This document shows positions 44,540-53,440 of a stretch of 64,000 nucleotides of DNA, in pieces. The position numbers and the translations under genes were made by a program. The notes beneath the pieces are model-generated. The model was not told the origin of the DNA. It was given only the letters and a program-made list of their open reading frames with translations, and did no database searches. The stretch's first letter is position 1. The number at the start of each line of letters is the position of its first letter. Source of the stretch: Schlegelella_A sp965246805 (lineage in GTDB: Bacteria > Pseudomonadota > Gammaproteobacteria > Burkholderiales > Burkholderiaceae_C); the NCBI GenBank assembly GCA_965246805.1, contig CBDFFO010000004.1, positions 62,001 to 126,000 of the forward strand, written 5' to 3'.

Positions 44540-45775
44540 TCAAGACGCGATCAACACGACCGGCAGCGACAGGTGGCCGCGAAAGCGAACCCGCCGCGAG
44601 CGTAGCGCCGGCCCCGCGAGGCGGTAGTGGGGAAAGCGCGCGATGAAGCGGCCGATCGCGACCTTCGCTTCGAGCCGGCCGAGGTTCATGCCGACGCACT
44701 GGTGGATGCCGGAGCCGAACGCGAGGTGGCGATTCGGCGCCCGCGCGATGTCGAGCACGTCGGGCGCGGTGAACACCGTCGGGTCGCGGTTGGCCGCGCC
44801 GATGCAGAGCGTCACGCGCGTGCGCGGGCCGAACGGCTCGCCACCGATCTCGCACGCGCTGGTGCTGATGCGGTTGCCGAGCTGGTTCGAGCTCTCGATG
44901 CGCAGGAACTCCTCGATCGCTGTCTTGATGAGCCCGGGGTCGGCGACGAGCAGCGCCTTTTGTTCCGGCGCATCGAGCAACGACTTGAGGCCGTTGCCGA
45001 TCAGGTTGGTCGTCGTCTCGTGGCCGGCATTGAGCAGGAAGATGCAGTTGTGCAGCAGTTCGAGCGGTTGCAAGGTCTCGCCGGTCGACGAGTCGCCCTG
45101 GATGAGGCGCGTGAGCACATCGGTGTCCGGGTCGCCCGGCCTGGCGCGCCGCTCGGCGACGAGCCCTTCGAGATAGGCGAGCATGTCTCGCACCGCCGCG
45201 TTGCCGCGGGCCTCGAGCGCGGGGGCGAGCGAAGGCTCGAGCGCGCCGAGAATGGCCAGCGACCAGTCACGCATCGGGCCGCGTTCTTCGGCCGGCACGC
45301 CGAGCAGGTTGCCGATCACCTCGACCGGGATCGCACCGCAGAACGATTCGATCAGATCGATCCGGGCAGGGCCGCGTGCGGCCATGTCGTCGAGCAGCGC
45401 GTCGACCAGCGCGACGAGCCGTTCCTCCATCGCCGCGATGTGCTTGGGCGTGAGGGCAGCCGCCAGCAGGCGCCGCACGCGCGTGTGCGAAGGCGGGTCG
45501 TTGAAGACGAGGCTCGTCGTGTGATGCTCGAAAAGGTGCGAGCCGGCGCCGTACTTCGGCGCGAACTCTTCGCGCTTGTCGGAACTGAAGGTCGACACGT
45601 CCTTGTAGACCGCGACGATGTCGGCGTAGCGCGTAAGGAACACGCTGCCATCGGGCATCCGCTTCACCGGAGCGGTCTCGCGCAGTGCGCGATAGGTGGG
45701 GAACGGGTCGTCGTAGAACGCGTTGGTCGGACGGGTCAGATCGAACCCCGTGGCGAGCGTTCCATCGAACGTCAT
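44540..45775 (-). CDS. cytochrome P450
   Basis: A 411-residue soluble bacterial P450. The haem ligand motif is 'HLAFGSGIHQCVGMNLGRLEAK' with the Cys thiolate, the I-helix oxygen-activation motif is 'LLNAGHETTTNLIGN', and the K-helix ExxR is 'EEFLRIES', where the position normally holding Arg reads 'EFLR'. 'VFNDPPSHTRVRRLLAAALTP' is the C-helix. The substrate is unknown. No ferredoxin or reductase gene is adjacent. The lipoprotein gene upstream lies only 13 bases away on the same strand, so the two are probably co-transcribed. Confidence 0.94.
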   Translation of the reverse strand: MTFDGTLATGFDLTRPTNAFYDDPFPTYRALRETAPVKRMPDGSVFLTRYADIVAVYKDVSTFSSDKREEFAPKYGAGSHLFEHHTTSLVFNDPPSHTRVRRLLAAALTPKHIAAMEERLVALVDALLDDMAARGPARIDLIESFCGAIPVEVIGNLLGVPAEERGPMRDWSLAILGALEPSLAPALEARGNAAVRDMLAYLEGLVAERRARPGDPDTDVLTRLIQGDSSTGETLQPLELLHNCIFLLNAGHETTTNLIGNGLKSLLDAPEQKALLVADPGLIKTAIEEFLRIESSNQLGNRISTSACEIGGEPFGPRTRVTLCIGAANRDPTVFTAPDVLDIARAPNRHLAFGSGIHQCVGMNLGRLEAKVAIGRFIARFPHYRLAGPALRSRRVRFRGHLSLPVVLIAS

Positions 45776-45788
45776 CGATGATCGGGGG

Positions 45789-46166
45789 TCAGCGAAAGAT
45801 GTCGCCGCACTGCGACGTGCTCTGCTCGCCCACCGTGTCGCTCGCGATCTGCGACGTGACGATCCGGCCGTTGCGATCGGCCGTGATGCGCACCCGGCAG
45901 AGGTTGTCGTCAGGGCTCATGGTGCCGGGCGCCACGAACTTCAACTTTGATTGCCAAAGGAAACTCACCGAGCCGTCCGAGCCTTCCTCGCGCGTTCGCG
46001 TGCCCCCGTATCGATCGACGAAGTCGGCGAGCTTCATGCCATTCAGCTTGCGGTTGACGATGCCTTGCGGGTCGCGCTCGGGGTTGCTGAACACGGAACA
46101 CGCGCCGAGGCCGACCGCACTGGCGGCGAGCGCAACGACCACGCGGCGGGATCGAACGAGGTTCAC
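45789..46166 (-). CDS. small lipoprotein of unknown function
   Basis: A 125-residue predicted lipoprotein. GTG at 46166 is chosen because it follows an AAGGA site and begins a typical lipoprotein signal, 'RSRRVVVALAASAVGLGACS', with the lipobox Cys at about residue 22. The mature part contains 'KLNGMKLADFVDRYGG', reminiscent of SmpA/OmlA-like small lipoproteins, and 'CRVRITADRNGRIVTSQ', with Cys residues that could pair. The function is not known. It is 13 bases upstream of the P450 gene, which it may share a transcript with. Confidence 0.72.
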   Translation of the reverse strand: MNLVRSRRVVVALAASAVGLGACSVFSNPERDPQGIVNRKLNGMKLADFVDRYGGTRTREEGSDGSVSFLWQSKLKFVAPGTMSPDDNLCRVRITADRNGRIVTSQIASDTVGEQSTSQCGDIFR

Positions 46167-46408
46167 GGGATGGCATCCTTCGAGTGACTCGGCATTCTCG
46201 CCCTTTCGCGGTCGGCTGTTTCTCGCCGGCGAGTGCGTGCGCGATGATCGCAGCGCCGCTGGTCGTCGAGGAGACGCGAGGGGCCCGCATCGGCGAGCGA
46301 GTCGCCTGCACAAACGGTCAGACACGCATCGCCGCTCAGGGCAAAATCGCGGGGCTGCTGCGGCGTCGTGCCGTCGCGAATCGCCTCACCGCCCAGGGAA
46401 CTCCACTT

Positions 46409-46774
46409 ATGCGTCTCTCATCCATCGCCTTGATCGCCGTCGCAAGCAGCCTGCCATCGCTCGCGTCGGCGAGCTGCTTTTCGATCTACACGCGTCAGGA
46501 CAGGCTCGTCTACCAGTCGACCGTCATCCCGATCGATCTCGCGCTGCCGATCAGCCAGGGCTTGCGGCCGAGTTTCCCCAACACCCACATGGTGATGGAC
46601 CCCAACGAGACCTCGTGCACCGAGGTCGGCCCGGGCAGTTCGAGCGCGCGCGGCGTATCGCGCGATCTGAACCAGAGCATGTCGACCGGCCCGCTCGGCC
46701 GGTCGCCGGTCACGCGCGACGCGCGCGCCCCGGTCTCCACCGCCGTCGGCTCGCGCAACGCGGCCGGCAGGTAA
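46409..46774 (+). CDS. small secreted hypothetical protein
   Basis: A 121-residue protein with a signal peptide ('LSSIALIAVASSLPSLASAS'). The following segment 'CFSIYTRQDRLVYQSTVIPIDLALPISQGLRPSFPNTHMVMDPNETSCTEV' looks like a short structured domain with two Cys that could form a disulfide. The C-terminal 40 residues are Ser/Arg-rich and low complexity. An AGGGAA ribosome site precedes the ATG. I do not recognise the family. It diverges from the lipoprotein gene with a 242-base gap that holds no other obvious gene. Confidence 0.65.
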   Translation: MRLSSIALIAVASSLPSLASASCFSIYTRQDRLVYQSTVIPIDLALPISQGLRPSFPNTHMVMDPNETSCTEVGPGSSSARGVSRDLNQSMSTGPLGRSPVTRDARAPVSTAVGSRNAAGR

Positions 46775-46840
46775 CCCGCTCGCCGGTCGCGCAGCGCCGG
46801 CGCGAACCTTCACGAACCCTCGCTCAGAAGGGAAGCCGCC

Positions 46841-48724
46841 CTGTCGATTCGCCGACCTGAGCTGCGGCGTCGCACCGTCATCGGGCTCGCGTGCGCAGGC
46901 GTGCTGGCTGCCCTCGTCGTCGCGTTCGACTGGAACTGGCTGAAGCCACCCCTCGAACACCACCTGTCGGCGAAGTCGCATCGCGCGGTTCGCATCGGCG
47001 ACCTGCACGTGAGCTTCGGTGCGGGTTGGCAGCCGACGGTGCGCTTGCGCCAGGTCTTCGTCGAGAACGCGCCATGGGCCTCGAAGCGGCCCCTTGCCCA
47101 GATCGGCGAAGCGGCGTTCACGCTCGACGCGACCAGTCTCCTCGCCGACCTGACGGTCGTGACGCGCCTGCGCCTGGTCGATGCGGAGGTGAGCATGGAA
47201 CGCGAGGCCGATGGCCTGCGCAACTGGCGCCTCACGCGGCCCGACGATCGCGGGCCGGGACGCATCCGCGTGCAGCGGCTCGAAGCGCAACGCACCCACC
47301 TCGCGATCATCGACAAGATGTCCGATATCGAGATCGATGCGGTGACATCGCCGATCGACAAGCCCGCGGTCGAGGGCGGCGTCGCTCTGTCCAACGCCAT
47401 CGTCCTGTCGGGCCGCCTGCACACCGCGATCTTCAAGGCAAATGTCGCGACCACCGACACGCTGACGCTACGCGACACCGGCGAGCTCTTCTCGTGGCGC
47501 GCCCGGTTGATGTCCGGCGACACCACACTCGACATCGATGGCCGCGCGGGCGACATCCTGCGACAGGTTGCGATCGATGGGCACGTCGTGTTGCAGGGCC
47601 AGAGTCTCGCGGGTCTGCAGCCGTGGGCGCGCACGGCCCTGCCCGCCTCGCGACCCTATCGCCTGGATGCGCACATGACGAAGACCGGGCCGCGTGCCGA
47701 GTGGTCGTCGCTGGTCGGGCAGGTCGGTCGTTCGCGAGTGCAGGGCCGGTTCGCGTTCGAGCGGGCGAACGGTCGCACATCGATCGGGGCCGACCTGCAG
47801 AGCCCGTTCGTCGACGCCGGTGACGTCGACTGGTCGTCGCTGCGACGGGCGGCTTCGGTCATGGCGTCTGCTTCGGCCTCCTTTCCTGCGCCGGCATCGG
47901 CGTTGGCATCGCCTTCAAGCGCGTCGAGCATTACCACGCGCAGTGCCCGTGCGCCTAACCGTGGCCCGATCGACAGCGATCGCCTGCGCGGCCTCGACGC
48001 CGACATCGCGCTGCGCATCGACAGACTCGAGGGCACGCCGATCCATGCGGTGCAAGGCCTGCAACTGCAGGCCAACGCGAAGGCCGGCGTGCTTTCGCTG
48101 TCGACGTTCGATCTCGGTCTGGCCGGTGGCCACGTGACCGGCCAGGCGACGCTCGACGCGACGGCCGACACGCCGACGTCGCAAGCCCGATTCGCGATGC
48201 GGCACGTCCAACTCGGCGGCCTGCTGCCCGAGCGCGGCGACAAGAAACGCATCGCCGGGTTCCTCGATGGCCGCGCCGATCTGCAGGCACGCGGCCCAAG
48301 CCTCGACGCATGGCTCGCCGACGCGAACGGATCAGCCCGCTTGAACCTCACGGCCGGCAGCATCGCCAAGCTGCTCGACGGCGAACTCGGCCTCGACGGC
48401 GCGCGGATCGCCGGTGCGTGGCTGACCGATGCCGAACAGGTGCCGATCCGCTGCGCGGTCCTTGCGCTCGATCTGCGGGCCGGCCAGGCGACGCTGCGCG
48501 AGCTCGCGCTCGATACCGACAAGACCACCCTCGTCGGCACCGGTCGCATCGACTTGCGCGCGCGCTCGCTAGATCTCGTGCTCACGCCGCAATCGAAGTC
48601 GGCCGGTTTGCTGACTTTGCGGCGTTCGATCCGCGTCAGCGGCCCCTGGAAGAAGCCCGACCTGAAGCTGGTTGACAAGCTCGCATCGCCGGGCGCGCCA
48701 GCCACCGCTGCGTGCAAGGCGTGA
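46841..48724 (+). CDS. AsmA family outer-membrane biogenesis protein (probable CTG start)
   Basis: A 627-residue protein of the AsmA/TamB-like family with one N-terminal transmembrane helix and a large periplasmic part. GTG at 46901 would cut into the helix and remove the positive charges. CTG at 46841 has an AGAAGGGA site 7 bases upstream and gives 'MSIRRPELRRRTVIGLACAGVLAALVVAFDWNWLKPPLE'. No ATG, GTG or TTG exists between 46901 and the upstream stop in this frame. AsmA features are 'SHRAVRIGDLHVSFGAGWQPTVRL', 'ANVATTDTLTLRDTGELFSWRARL', and the C-terminal 'GSARLNLTAGSIAKLLDGELGLDGARI' and 'TLLTLRRSIRVSGPWKKPDLKLVD'-like end. Its role is inferred as lipid or envelope homeostasis. Confidence 0.82.
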   Translation: MSIRRPELRRRTVIGLACAGVLAALVVAFDWNWLKPPLEHHLSAKSHRAVRIGDLHVSFGAGWQPTVRLRQVFVENAPWASKRPLAQIGEAAFTLDATSLLADLTVVTRLRLVDAEVSMEREADGLRNWRLTRPDDRGPGRIRVQRLEAQRTHLAIIDKMSDIEIDAVTSPIDKPAVEGGVALSNAIVLSGRLHTAIFKANVATTDTLTLRDTGELFSWRARLMSGDTTLDIDGRAGDILRQVAIDGHVVLQGQSLAGLQPWARTALPASRPYRLDAHMTKTGPRAEWSSLVGQVGRSRVQGRFAFERANGRTSIGADLQSPFVDAGDVDWSSLRRAASVMASASASFPAPASALASPSSASSITTRSARAPNRGPIDSDRLRGLDADIALRIDRLEGTPIHAVQGLQLQANAKAGVLSLSTFDLGLAGGHVTGQATLDATADTPTSQARFAMRHVQLGGLLPERGDKKRIAGFLDGRADLQARGPSLDAWLADANGSARLNLTAGSIAKLLDGELGLDGARIAGAWLTDAEQVPIRCAVLALDLRAGQATLRELALDTDKTTLVGTGRIDLRARSLDLVLTPQSKSAGLLTLRRSIRVSGPWKKPDLKLVDKLASPGAPATAACKA

Positions 48725-48740
48725 CGCGGACTGCAGCCCG

Positions 48741-50492
48741 TCAGTATCCCAACGACAGCCCGCTCCGATAGCGCGGATCGATCGCGCCGTAGAACCGGTT
48801 CTTGCCGACCGGCTTGCCGCCGAGGGACGGCGCGCCGATCAGGATCGCGGCCACGTGGTTCTGCGGCCGTTGCGCGACGATGGTGTGGCCCATCGCGGCC
48901 AACAACTTCTGCGTGTCGGGGTTCAGCGCATACGGCTCGGCGTAGACCTGGTCGGGCAGCCACTGCTCGTGGAAGCGCGGCGCGTCGACCGCCTCCTGCA
49001 CCGTCATGCCGTAGTCGATCACGTTGATGAGCGTGTGCACGACCGTCGTGATGATCCGGCTGCCACCCGGCGTGCCGAGCACCATCACCGGCTGCCCCCC
49101 TTTCGAGACGATGGTCGGGCTCATCGAACTCAGGGGCTTCTTGGCCGGAGCGATCGAATTGGCCTGACCCTGCACCAGGCCGTACAGGTTCGGCACGCCG
49201 ACCTTCACGGTGAAATCGTCCATCTCGTTGTTGAGGATCACGCCGGTGCCCTCGGCCGTGACCTTCGCACCGAACCAGTCGTTGAGCGTGTACGTCACGC
49301 CGACCACGTTGCCGAACCGATCGGCGATCGAGTAGTGGGTGGTGTTGCTGCCTTCGTGCGGCGGCGTGCCGGGTCTGACCTCGCGTGAGACGCCAGCCTT
49401 CGCGAGGTCGATCACGTCGCGCACGCGTGCGGCGTAGGCCTTCGACGTGAGCCGTGCGATCGGGTTGTCGACGAAGTCGGGGTCGCCGAGCTCGTGGTTG
49501 CGGTCGAGGTAGGCGTGCCGCATCGCTTCGATCTGCACATGCACGGCAGCGGCCGAGCGGAAGCCCAGCGCCTGCAACGGGTAACCCTCGAGCACGTTCA
49601 GGATCTCGCAGATCGCGACGCCGCCCGAGCTCGGTGGCGGTGCCGCGACGATGTGATAACCGCGGTAATCACATTCCACCGGCGCCAGCTCGCGCACCCG
49701 GTAGTGGTCGAAATCGGCTTGCGTGAGGAGGCCGTGGCCGGCCTGGCTCGACGCGATCAGCGCCGCGGCGACCGGTCCCTTGTAGAAGCCATCGGCGCCG
49801 CGTTCGGCGATCGCCCGGAGCGTGCGGGCGAGGTCGCGTTGCACGAGGGGGTCGCCGGCGGTCACGGCCTTGCCGTTCCGGAAGAAGATGCGCACGCTCG
49901 CCGCGTCGGCCTCCAAACCGCTCGAGGCAACGTCGAACATGTAGGCGTCGCCATCGTCCAGCGTGAAGCCGCGCTCGGCGAGGGCGATGGCGGGTGCGAT
50001 CAGCTCGCCGCGCGGCCTGGTGCCGTAGCGCTTGCGCGCGAGCTCGAGGCCGGCCACCGTGCCCGGCACCGCGACCGCGAGATGGCCGAGGGTCGAGCGC
50101 TTCGGGATCACCTCGCCGTTCGCATCGAGATACATGTCGCGCGTGGCGGTGAGCGGCGCGGCTTCGCGGAAATCGAAGAAGGTCTTCCTGCCGTCGGCGA
50201 GCTGCAGCGTCATGTAGCCGCCGCCGCCCAGGTTGCCGGCCGCCGGGTAGACCACCGCGAGCGCGTAGCCGACAGCCACCGCCGCATCGATCGCGTTGCC
50301 GCCGCGCTTCAGCACGTCAACGCCGATCTTCGTGGCCAGGCGCTGTGCCGTCACCACCATGCCGTGCTCGCCGCCGACCGGCGCGAGCGAGGCGGCGCGA
50401 GCCGCCGGCACGACGCTGGAAAAGGCCCCGAACGTCAGCCACATGAAAGCACTCCATCGTGCGAAAAGATGTGTCGAAATGTGCTTTCTCAT
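48741..50492 (-). CDS. ggt: gamma-glutamyltransferase
   Basis: A 583-residue periplasmic proenzyme that cleaves and transfers gamma-glutamyl groups from glutathione. A signal peptide ends 'VVPAARAAS'. The self-cleavage nucleophile Thr lies in 'HEGSNTTHYSIADRFGNVVG' (about residue 390). Substrate-binding motifs include 'NLGGGGYM', 'FREAAPLTA', 'LNDWFGAK', 'PLSSMSPTIV' and 'LGTPGGSRIITTV'. The length is standard. The ATG at 50492 gives the best signal peptide; one at 50444 is also possible. It diverges from a lipoprotein gene with 110 bases between. Confidence 0.95.
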   Translation of the reverse strand: MRKHISTHLFARWSAFMWLTFGAFSSVVPAARAASLAPVGGEHGMVVTAQRLATKIGVDVLKRGGNAIDAAVAVGYALAVVYPAAGNLGGGGYMTLQLADGRKTFFDFREAAPLTATRDMYLDANGEVIPKRSTLGHLAVAVPGTVAGLELARKRYGTRPRGELIAPAIALAERGFTLDDGDAYMFDVASSGLEADAASVRIFFRNGKAVTAGDPLVQRDLARTLRAIAERGADGFYKGPVAAALIASSQAGHGLLTQADFDHYRVRELAPVECDYRGYHIVAAPPPSSGGVAICEILNVLEGYPLQALGFRSAAAVHVQIEAMRHAYLDRNHELGDPDFVDNPIARLTSKAYAARVRDVIDLAKAGVSREVRPGTPPHEGSNTTHYSIADRFGNVVGVTYTLNDWFGAKVTAEGTGVILNNEMDDFTVKVGVPNLYGLVQGQANSIAPAKKPLSSMSPTIVSKGGQPVMVLGTPGGSRIITTVVHTLINVIDYGMTVQEAVDAPRFHEQWLPDQVYAEPYALNPDTQKLLAAMGHTIVAQRPQNHVAAILIGAPSLGGKPVGKNRFYGAIDPRYRSGLSLGY

Positions 50493-50602
50493 TGGCTCAG
50501 TTTATGCGGCGCGATACCGTGCCGAAATGCCGCGTGGAGCCTCGCGCGAGAGGGGTTTGGTCACAGACAACGCGGGGCTCGCATCGATAAGATGAATTCG
50601 TG

Positions 50603-51763
50603 ATGAAGATGCGCCTATCTCTCCCCCTCGTCTCTTGCCGGTCCGCCACGCGGCTGAAGACGGTGCTCGCCATCGTGGCCGCCGCTCTCGGCCTGGTGTC
50701 GCTATCCGGCTGCAGCCCGGTCAGCCTGGTGATGAGTGCCACGGGCGTCGCGACGGATACCAGCATGACGTGGGACATCGTCAAGCACCTTCACACCAAG
50801 CTCACCGAAGACGACCCGCGCGCGTGCTTTCTCGTCAACAGCGTGCAGCGCGCGCTGAACGGCCGCTGCGGCGCGTTCGTGCCGGGCAGCCTGACGGCGG
50901 CCGACATCGCGAACTCCGGCTACTCGGGTTGCATCGTCGACATCGCGGTGCGCGACCCCAAACTGTGGCCCGCGGTGCCGGAACTGATCGAGAAAGGCGC
51001 GCGGCCGGCGACCTGCGTGATCTCGCCGCTCGCCGAGCTCGCCGAACTCCACCCGTGCCCCGATTTTTCGAAGGCGTCGCCGGCGGTGCTCGCGTCGCTG
51101 CGCCAGCTCGCCGAGACCGACCCGCGCGCCGTTCGCCACGACGTGTTCCGCATGTTGAGCTGCCCGAGCGCACGTGTCGCCGGGCTCGATCACGTGCTCG
51201 AGGGCTGGCTCGACAAGGGCCGGCTCGAACCCGGCAAGCTTTCGTTCAGCCCGCTCGGCGCCTTGCACCCGGAGATGATCCAGTCGCGTTTCAGTCGTGA
51301 ACTCGAGGTAGCCGGCCACAGCGCCGAGAGCGCGATGGGTTCATACGACGGCGCGTTGCCGAGCGGCTTTGAGGAAGCGCTGCGCACCAGCGACTACGCC
51401 GCCCTCGAGTGGTGGTTCTACCGCGTGCCGCGCCTAGCCAGCAAGGTGCCGCCGATGCACGGCGGTGAGCTCGCGTGGCTGCCGCTGCAACGCGTGCTGG
51501 TGCCGAATTTCCTGGCCGCGCCAGAAACGCGCAAGCGGATGGTCGAGTTCCTGATGCACCACGGCGCGAGCCCGTGGGCGCATCTGCCGTTCGACCCGAA
51601 CCGGTCGATCGTCAACTACGCGCAGTCGGTGAAGAGCCCGCTCGTCGCGCTGCTTGATCCGCCGGTGAAGCTGCAGCCGGCGGCGCCGAAGGTGGCGCAG
51701 GCGCCGGCCGGCGATGCGAGCTTGCGCAGCGCCATGCACGGGCAATCGGCGCGCACGCCGTAA
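50603..51763 (+). CDS. predicted lipoprotein of unknown function
   Basis: A 386-residue protein with a lipoprotein signal ('AIVAAALGLVSLSGCSPVS', lipobox LSGC at about residue 36). The mature part has many Cys-containing stretches: 'DDPRACFLVNSVQRALNGRCGAFVPGSL', 'SGYSGCIVDIAVRD', 'ARPATCVISPLAELAELHPCPDF' and 'RMLSCPSARVAGLDHVLEGWLDKG'. The C-terminal half has helical, ankyrin-like spacing ('KRMVEFLMHHGASPWAHLPFDPNRSIVNYAQSVKSPLVALLDPP'). I do not recognise a named family. The ATG at 50603 directly follows a GTG in frame and gives the cleaner start. It converges on the GST gene. Confidence 0.75.
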   Translation: MKMRLSLPLVSCRSATRLKTVLAIVAAALGLVSLSGCSPVSLVMSATGVATDTSMTWDIVKHLHTKLTEDDPRACFLVNSVQRALNGRCGAFVPGSLTAADIANSGYSGCIVDIAVRDPKLWPAVPELIEKGARPATCVISPLAELAELHPCPDFSKASPAVLASLRQLAETDPRAVRHDVFRMLSCPSARVAGLDHVLEGWLDKGRLEPGKLSFSPLGALHPEMIQSRFSRELEVAGHSAESAMGSYDGALPSGFEEALRTSDYAALEWWFYRVPRLASKVPPMHGGELAWLPLQRVLVPNFLAAPETRKRMVEFLMHHGASPWAHLPFDPNRSIVNYAQSVKSPLVALLDPPVKLQPAAPKVAQAPAGDASLRSAMHGQSARTP

Positions 51764-51773
51764 GGCAGGGAAC

Positions 51774-52448
51774 TCAGTCGTTCGCGAAGCTGTAAGGCCC
51801 GCCGCGCTCGAGCGCGCGCGCATAAGCCGGCCGTGCGTGAATGCGCTTCAGATAAGCCATCAGATGGGGCCGACCCGCATCGAGCCCGGCGCGCTGCCGC
51901 GACGCTTCGACCGGAAAGCTCATCTGGATGTCGGCCGCGCTGAATTCGCTGCCCGCGAACCACTCGCTCTGGCCGAGTTCGGCTTCCATGAAATCGAGCT
52001 GGCGTTGCAGGTTCGGGTCCACCATCGCCTTCAACACCCGATCCGAAATGCCCCTGGCGACCGGCTTCGCGAAGAACGGCATCTTCGACGTCTTGATGCG
52101 CTCGAAGATCAGCTTCAGCAGCAGCGGCGACATCGCCGAGCCTTCGGAGAAGTGCAGCCAGTACACGTAACGCCGATGCTCCGGCGTGCCGCGTGCGGGC
52201 ATCAGACGGCCACCGCCATGGGCCTCGAGCAGGTACTCGACGATCGCGCCCGATTCGGCCATCGTGACGTCGCCATCGGTGATGACCGGCGACTTGCCGA
52301 GCGGGTGCACCTTCAACAGCTCGGGCGGGGCCAGCATCGTCTCGGGGTTGCGCTGGTGCTTCTTCAGTTCGTACGGCAGGCCGAGCTCTTCGAGCAGCCA
52401 AAGCACGCGCTGCGAGCGCGAGTGGTTGAGGTGGTGGACGGTGATCAT
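51774..52448 (-). CDS. gst: glutathione S-transferase
   Basis: A 224-residue cytosolic GST. The thioredoxin-like N-terminal domain has 'ITVHHLNHSRSQRVLWLLEELGLPYELK', with the candidate catalytic Ser, and the glutathione-binding cis-Pro and ES motif in 'GKSPVITDGDVTMAESGAIVEYLLE'. The C-terminal helical domain has 'WFAGSEFSAADIQMSFPVEA', the N-capping box. The ATG at 52448 is chosen because it starts the first beta strand. Its likely role is detoxification. It lies 108 bases downstream of the sigma factor gene on the same strand. Confidence 0.93.
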   Translation of the reverse strand: MITVHHLNHSRSQRVLWLLEELGLPYELKKHQRNPETMLAPPELLKVHPLGKSPVITDGDVTMAESGAIVEYLLEAHGGGRLMPARGTPEHRRYVYWLHFSEGSAMSPLLLKLIFERIKTSKMPFFAKPVARGISDRVLKAMVDPNLQRQLDFMEAELGQSEWFAGSEFSAADIQMSFPVEASRQRAGLDAGRPHLMAYLKRIHARPAYARALERGGPYSFAND

Positions 52449-52555
52449 GGGCGCTGCCGATGGCGTGGTGAGCGAACACCATTGTCGGTCGATGTGACCG
52501 AGGGCAGCCATCGCGAGGGCGCTGCTCCTGACATCTGGACACGCGCTCGAGCACC

Positions 52556-53440
52556 CTACTGCATCGGAGTCGCACGGCCGCCCGGACGAAAGCCTTCGGC
52601 CCGCAGCACGGCCCGGATCCCCTCGATCATCGTCGCGGGCGCCAGATACTCGGGATGGGCGCGAAAGAGTGCGGCAGCGTCGCTCATGCGCACGAGAGCC
52701 CCGAAAGCGCGTTCGGCGTCGCTGATCTCGCGCGGCCCGATGGCCATCAGCGGGATCGCCCGCCCTGAGGGCGCCGCTGCAGCCAGCGCGCGCAGTGCCG
52801 GTGCCTGCTTCTCGCAGCGACAGGCGGCGGTGGCGCTGACGAGCCCGCAGGTCTTCTTCAGGAACGGGTCGAGCGAGCGACGCGCCCGAGACAGGCGCTG
52901 GCGGTAGGCCGCGGGCGCGATATCGAGCACCTCGGCGCCTTCGTCGGCAGACACGCCGAACACGGTATCGAGCACGTAGGCGAGGCGCTGCTCGCGGTCG
53001 AGCGTCATCAGCATGTTCTGGGTGCAACCGATCGCCACCTGTCGGGCCGCCAGCTTGTCTTCGGGGGTGAGCGGCGTGCCGGGGCCGGCGAGCGTCAGCG
53101 AAGCGCCGAAGTCGAGGCCGGCATGCAGACGCTCGGCCATCGACTCGAGCGAGGTCTCTGGCGACTCGCGGCTGCGCGTCAGCGCCGTCAGCAGGTGGTT
53201 GCGCGCGACTCGGAAGACCCAGGTTGCGAATGCCGCTTCGCCGCGATAGCCGGCCAGGTGGGTCACGACTTTCAGCAAGATCTCCTGGGTTGCGTCGCCG
53301 GCGTCTTCGCGGTTGCCGAGCATGCGCACGGCGCAATTGAACACGCCCGGCTGAATCGCCCGCAGCAAAGCGTCGATCGATGCCAAGTCGCCCTCGACGG
53401 CGGCGGCCAGCAGGCCCGGCTCGGGTTCGGCGATCTTCAT
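52556..53440 (-). CDS. ECF-like sigma-70 factor with Cys-rich C-terminal extension
   Basis: A 294-residue sigma-70 family factor. Region 2 is 'LLRAIQPGVFNCAVRMLGNREDAGDATQEILLKVVTHLAGYRGEAAFATWVFRVARNHLLT', with 'DATQEILLKV' as region 2.2 and 'FATWVFRVARN' as 2.3-2.4. Region 4 is 'MLMTLDREQRLAYVLDTVFGVSADEGAEVLDIAPAAYRQRLSRARRSL'. It is about 90 residues longer than a minimal ECF factor. The extension has 'KTCGLVSATAACRCEKQ', a CxnCxC cluster that may bind metal or sense redox, and a helical tail. Its ATG overlaps the stop of the upstream YdhR-like gene (ATGA). No anti-sigma gene is adjacent. It is the only transcription regulator I recognise in the window. Confidence 0.88.
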   Translation of the reverse strand: MKIAEPEPGLLAAAVEGDLASIDALLRAIQPGVFNCAVRMLGNREDAGDATQEILLKVVTHLAGYRGEAAFATWVFRVARNHLLTALTRSRESPETSLESMAERLHAGLDFGASLTLAGPGTPLTPEDKLAARQVAIGCTQNMLMTLDREQRLAYVLDTVFGVSADEGAEVLDIAPAAYRQRLSRARRSLDPFLKKTCGLVSATAACRCEKQAPALRALAAAAPSGRAIPLMAIGPREISDAERAFGALVRMSDAAALFRAHPEYLAPATMIEGIRAVLRAEGFRPGGRATPMQ

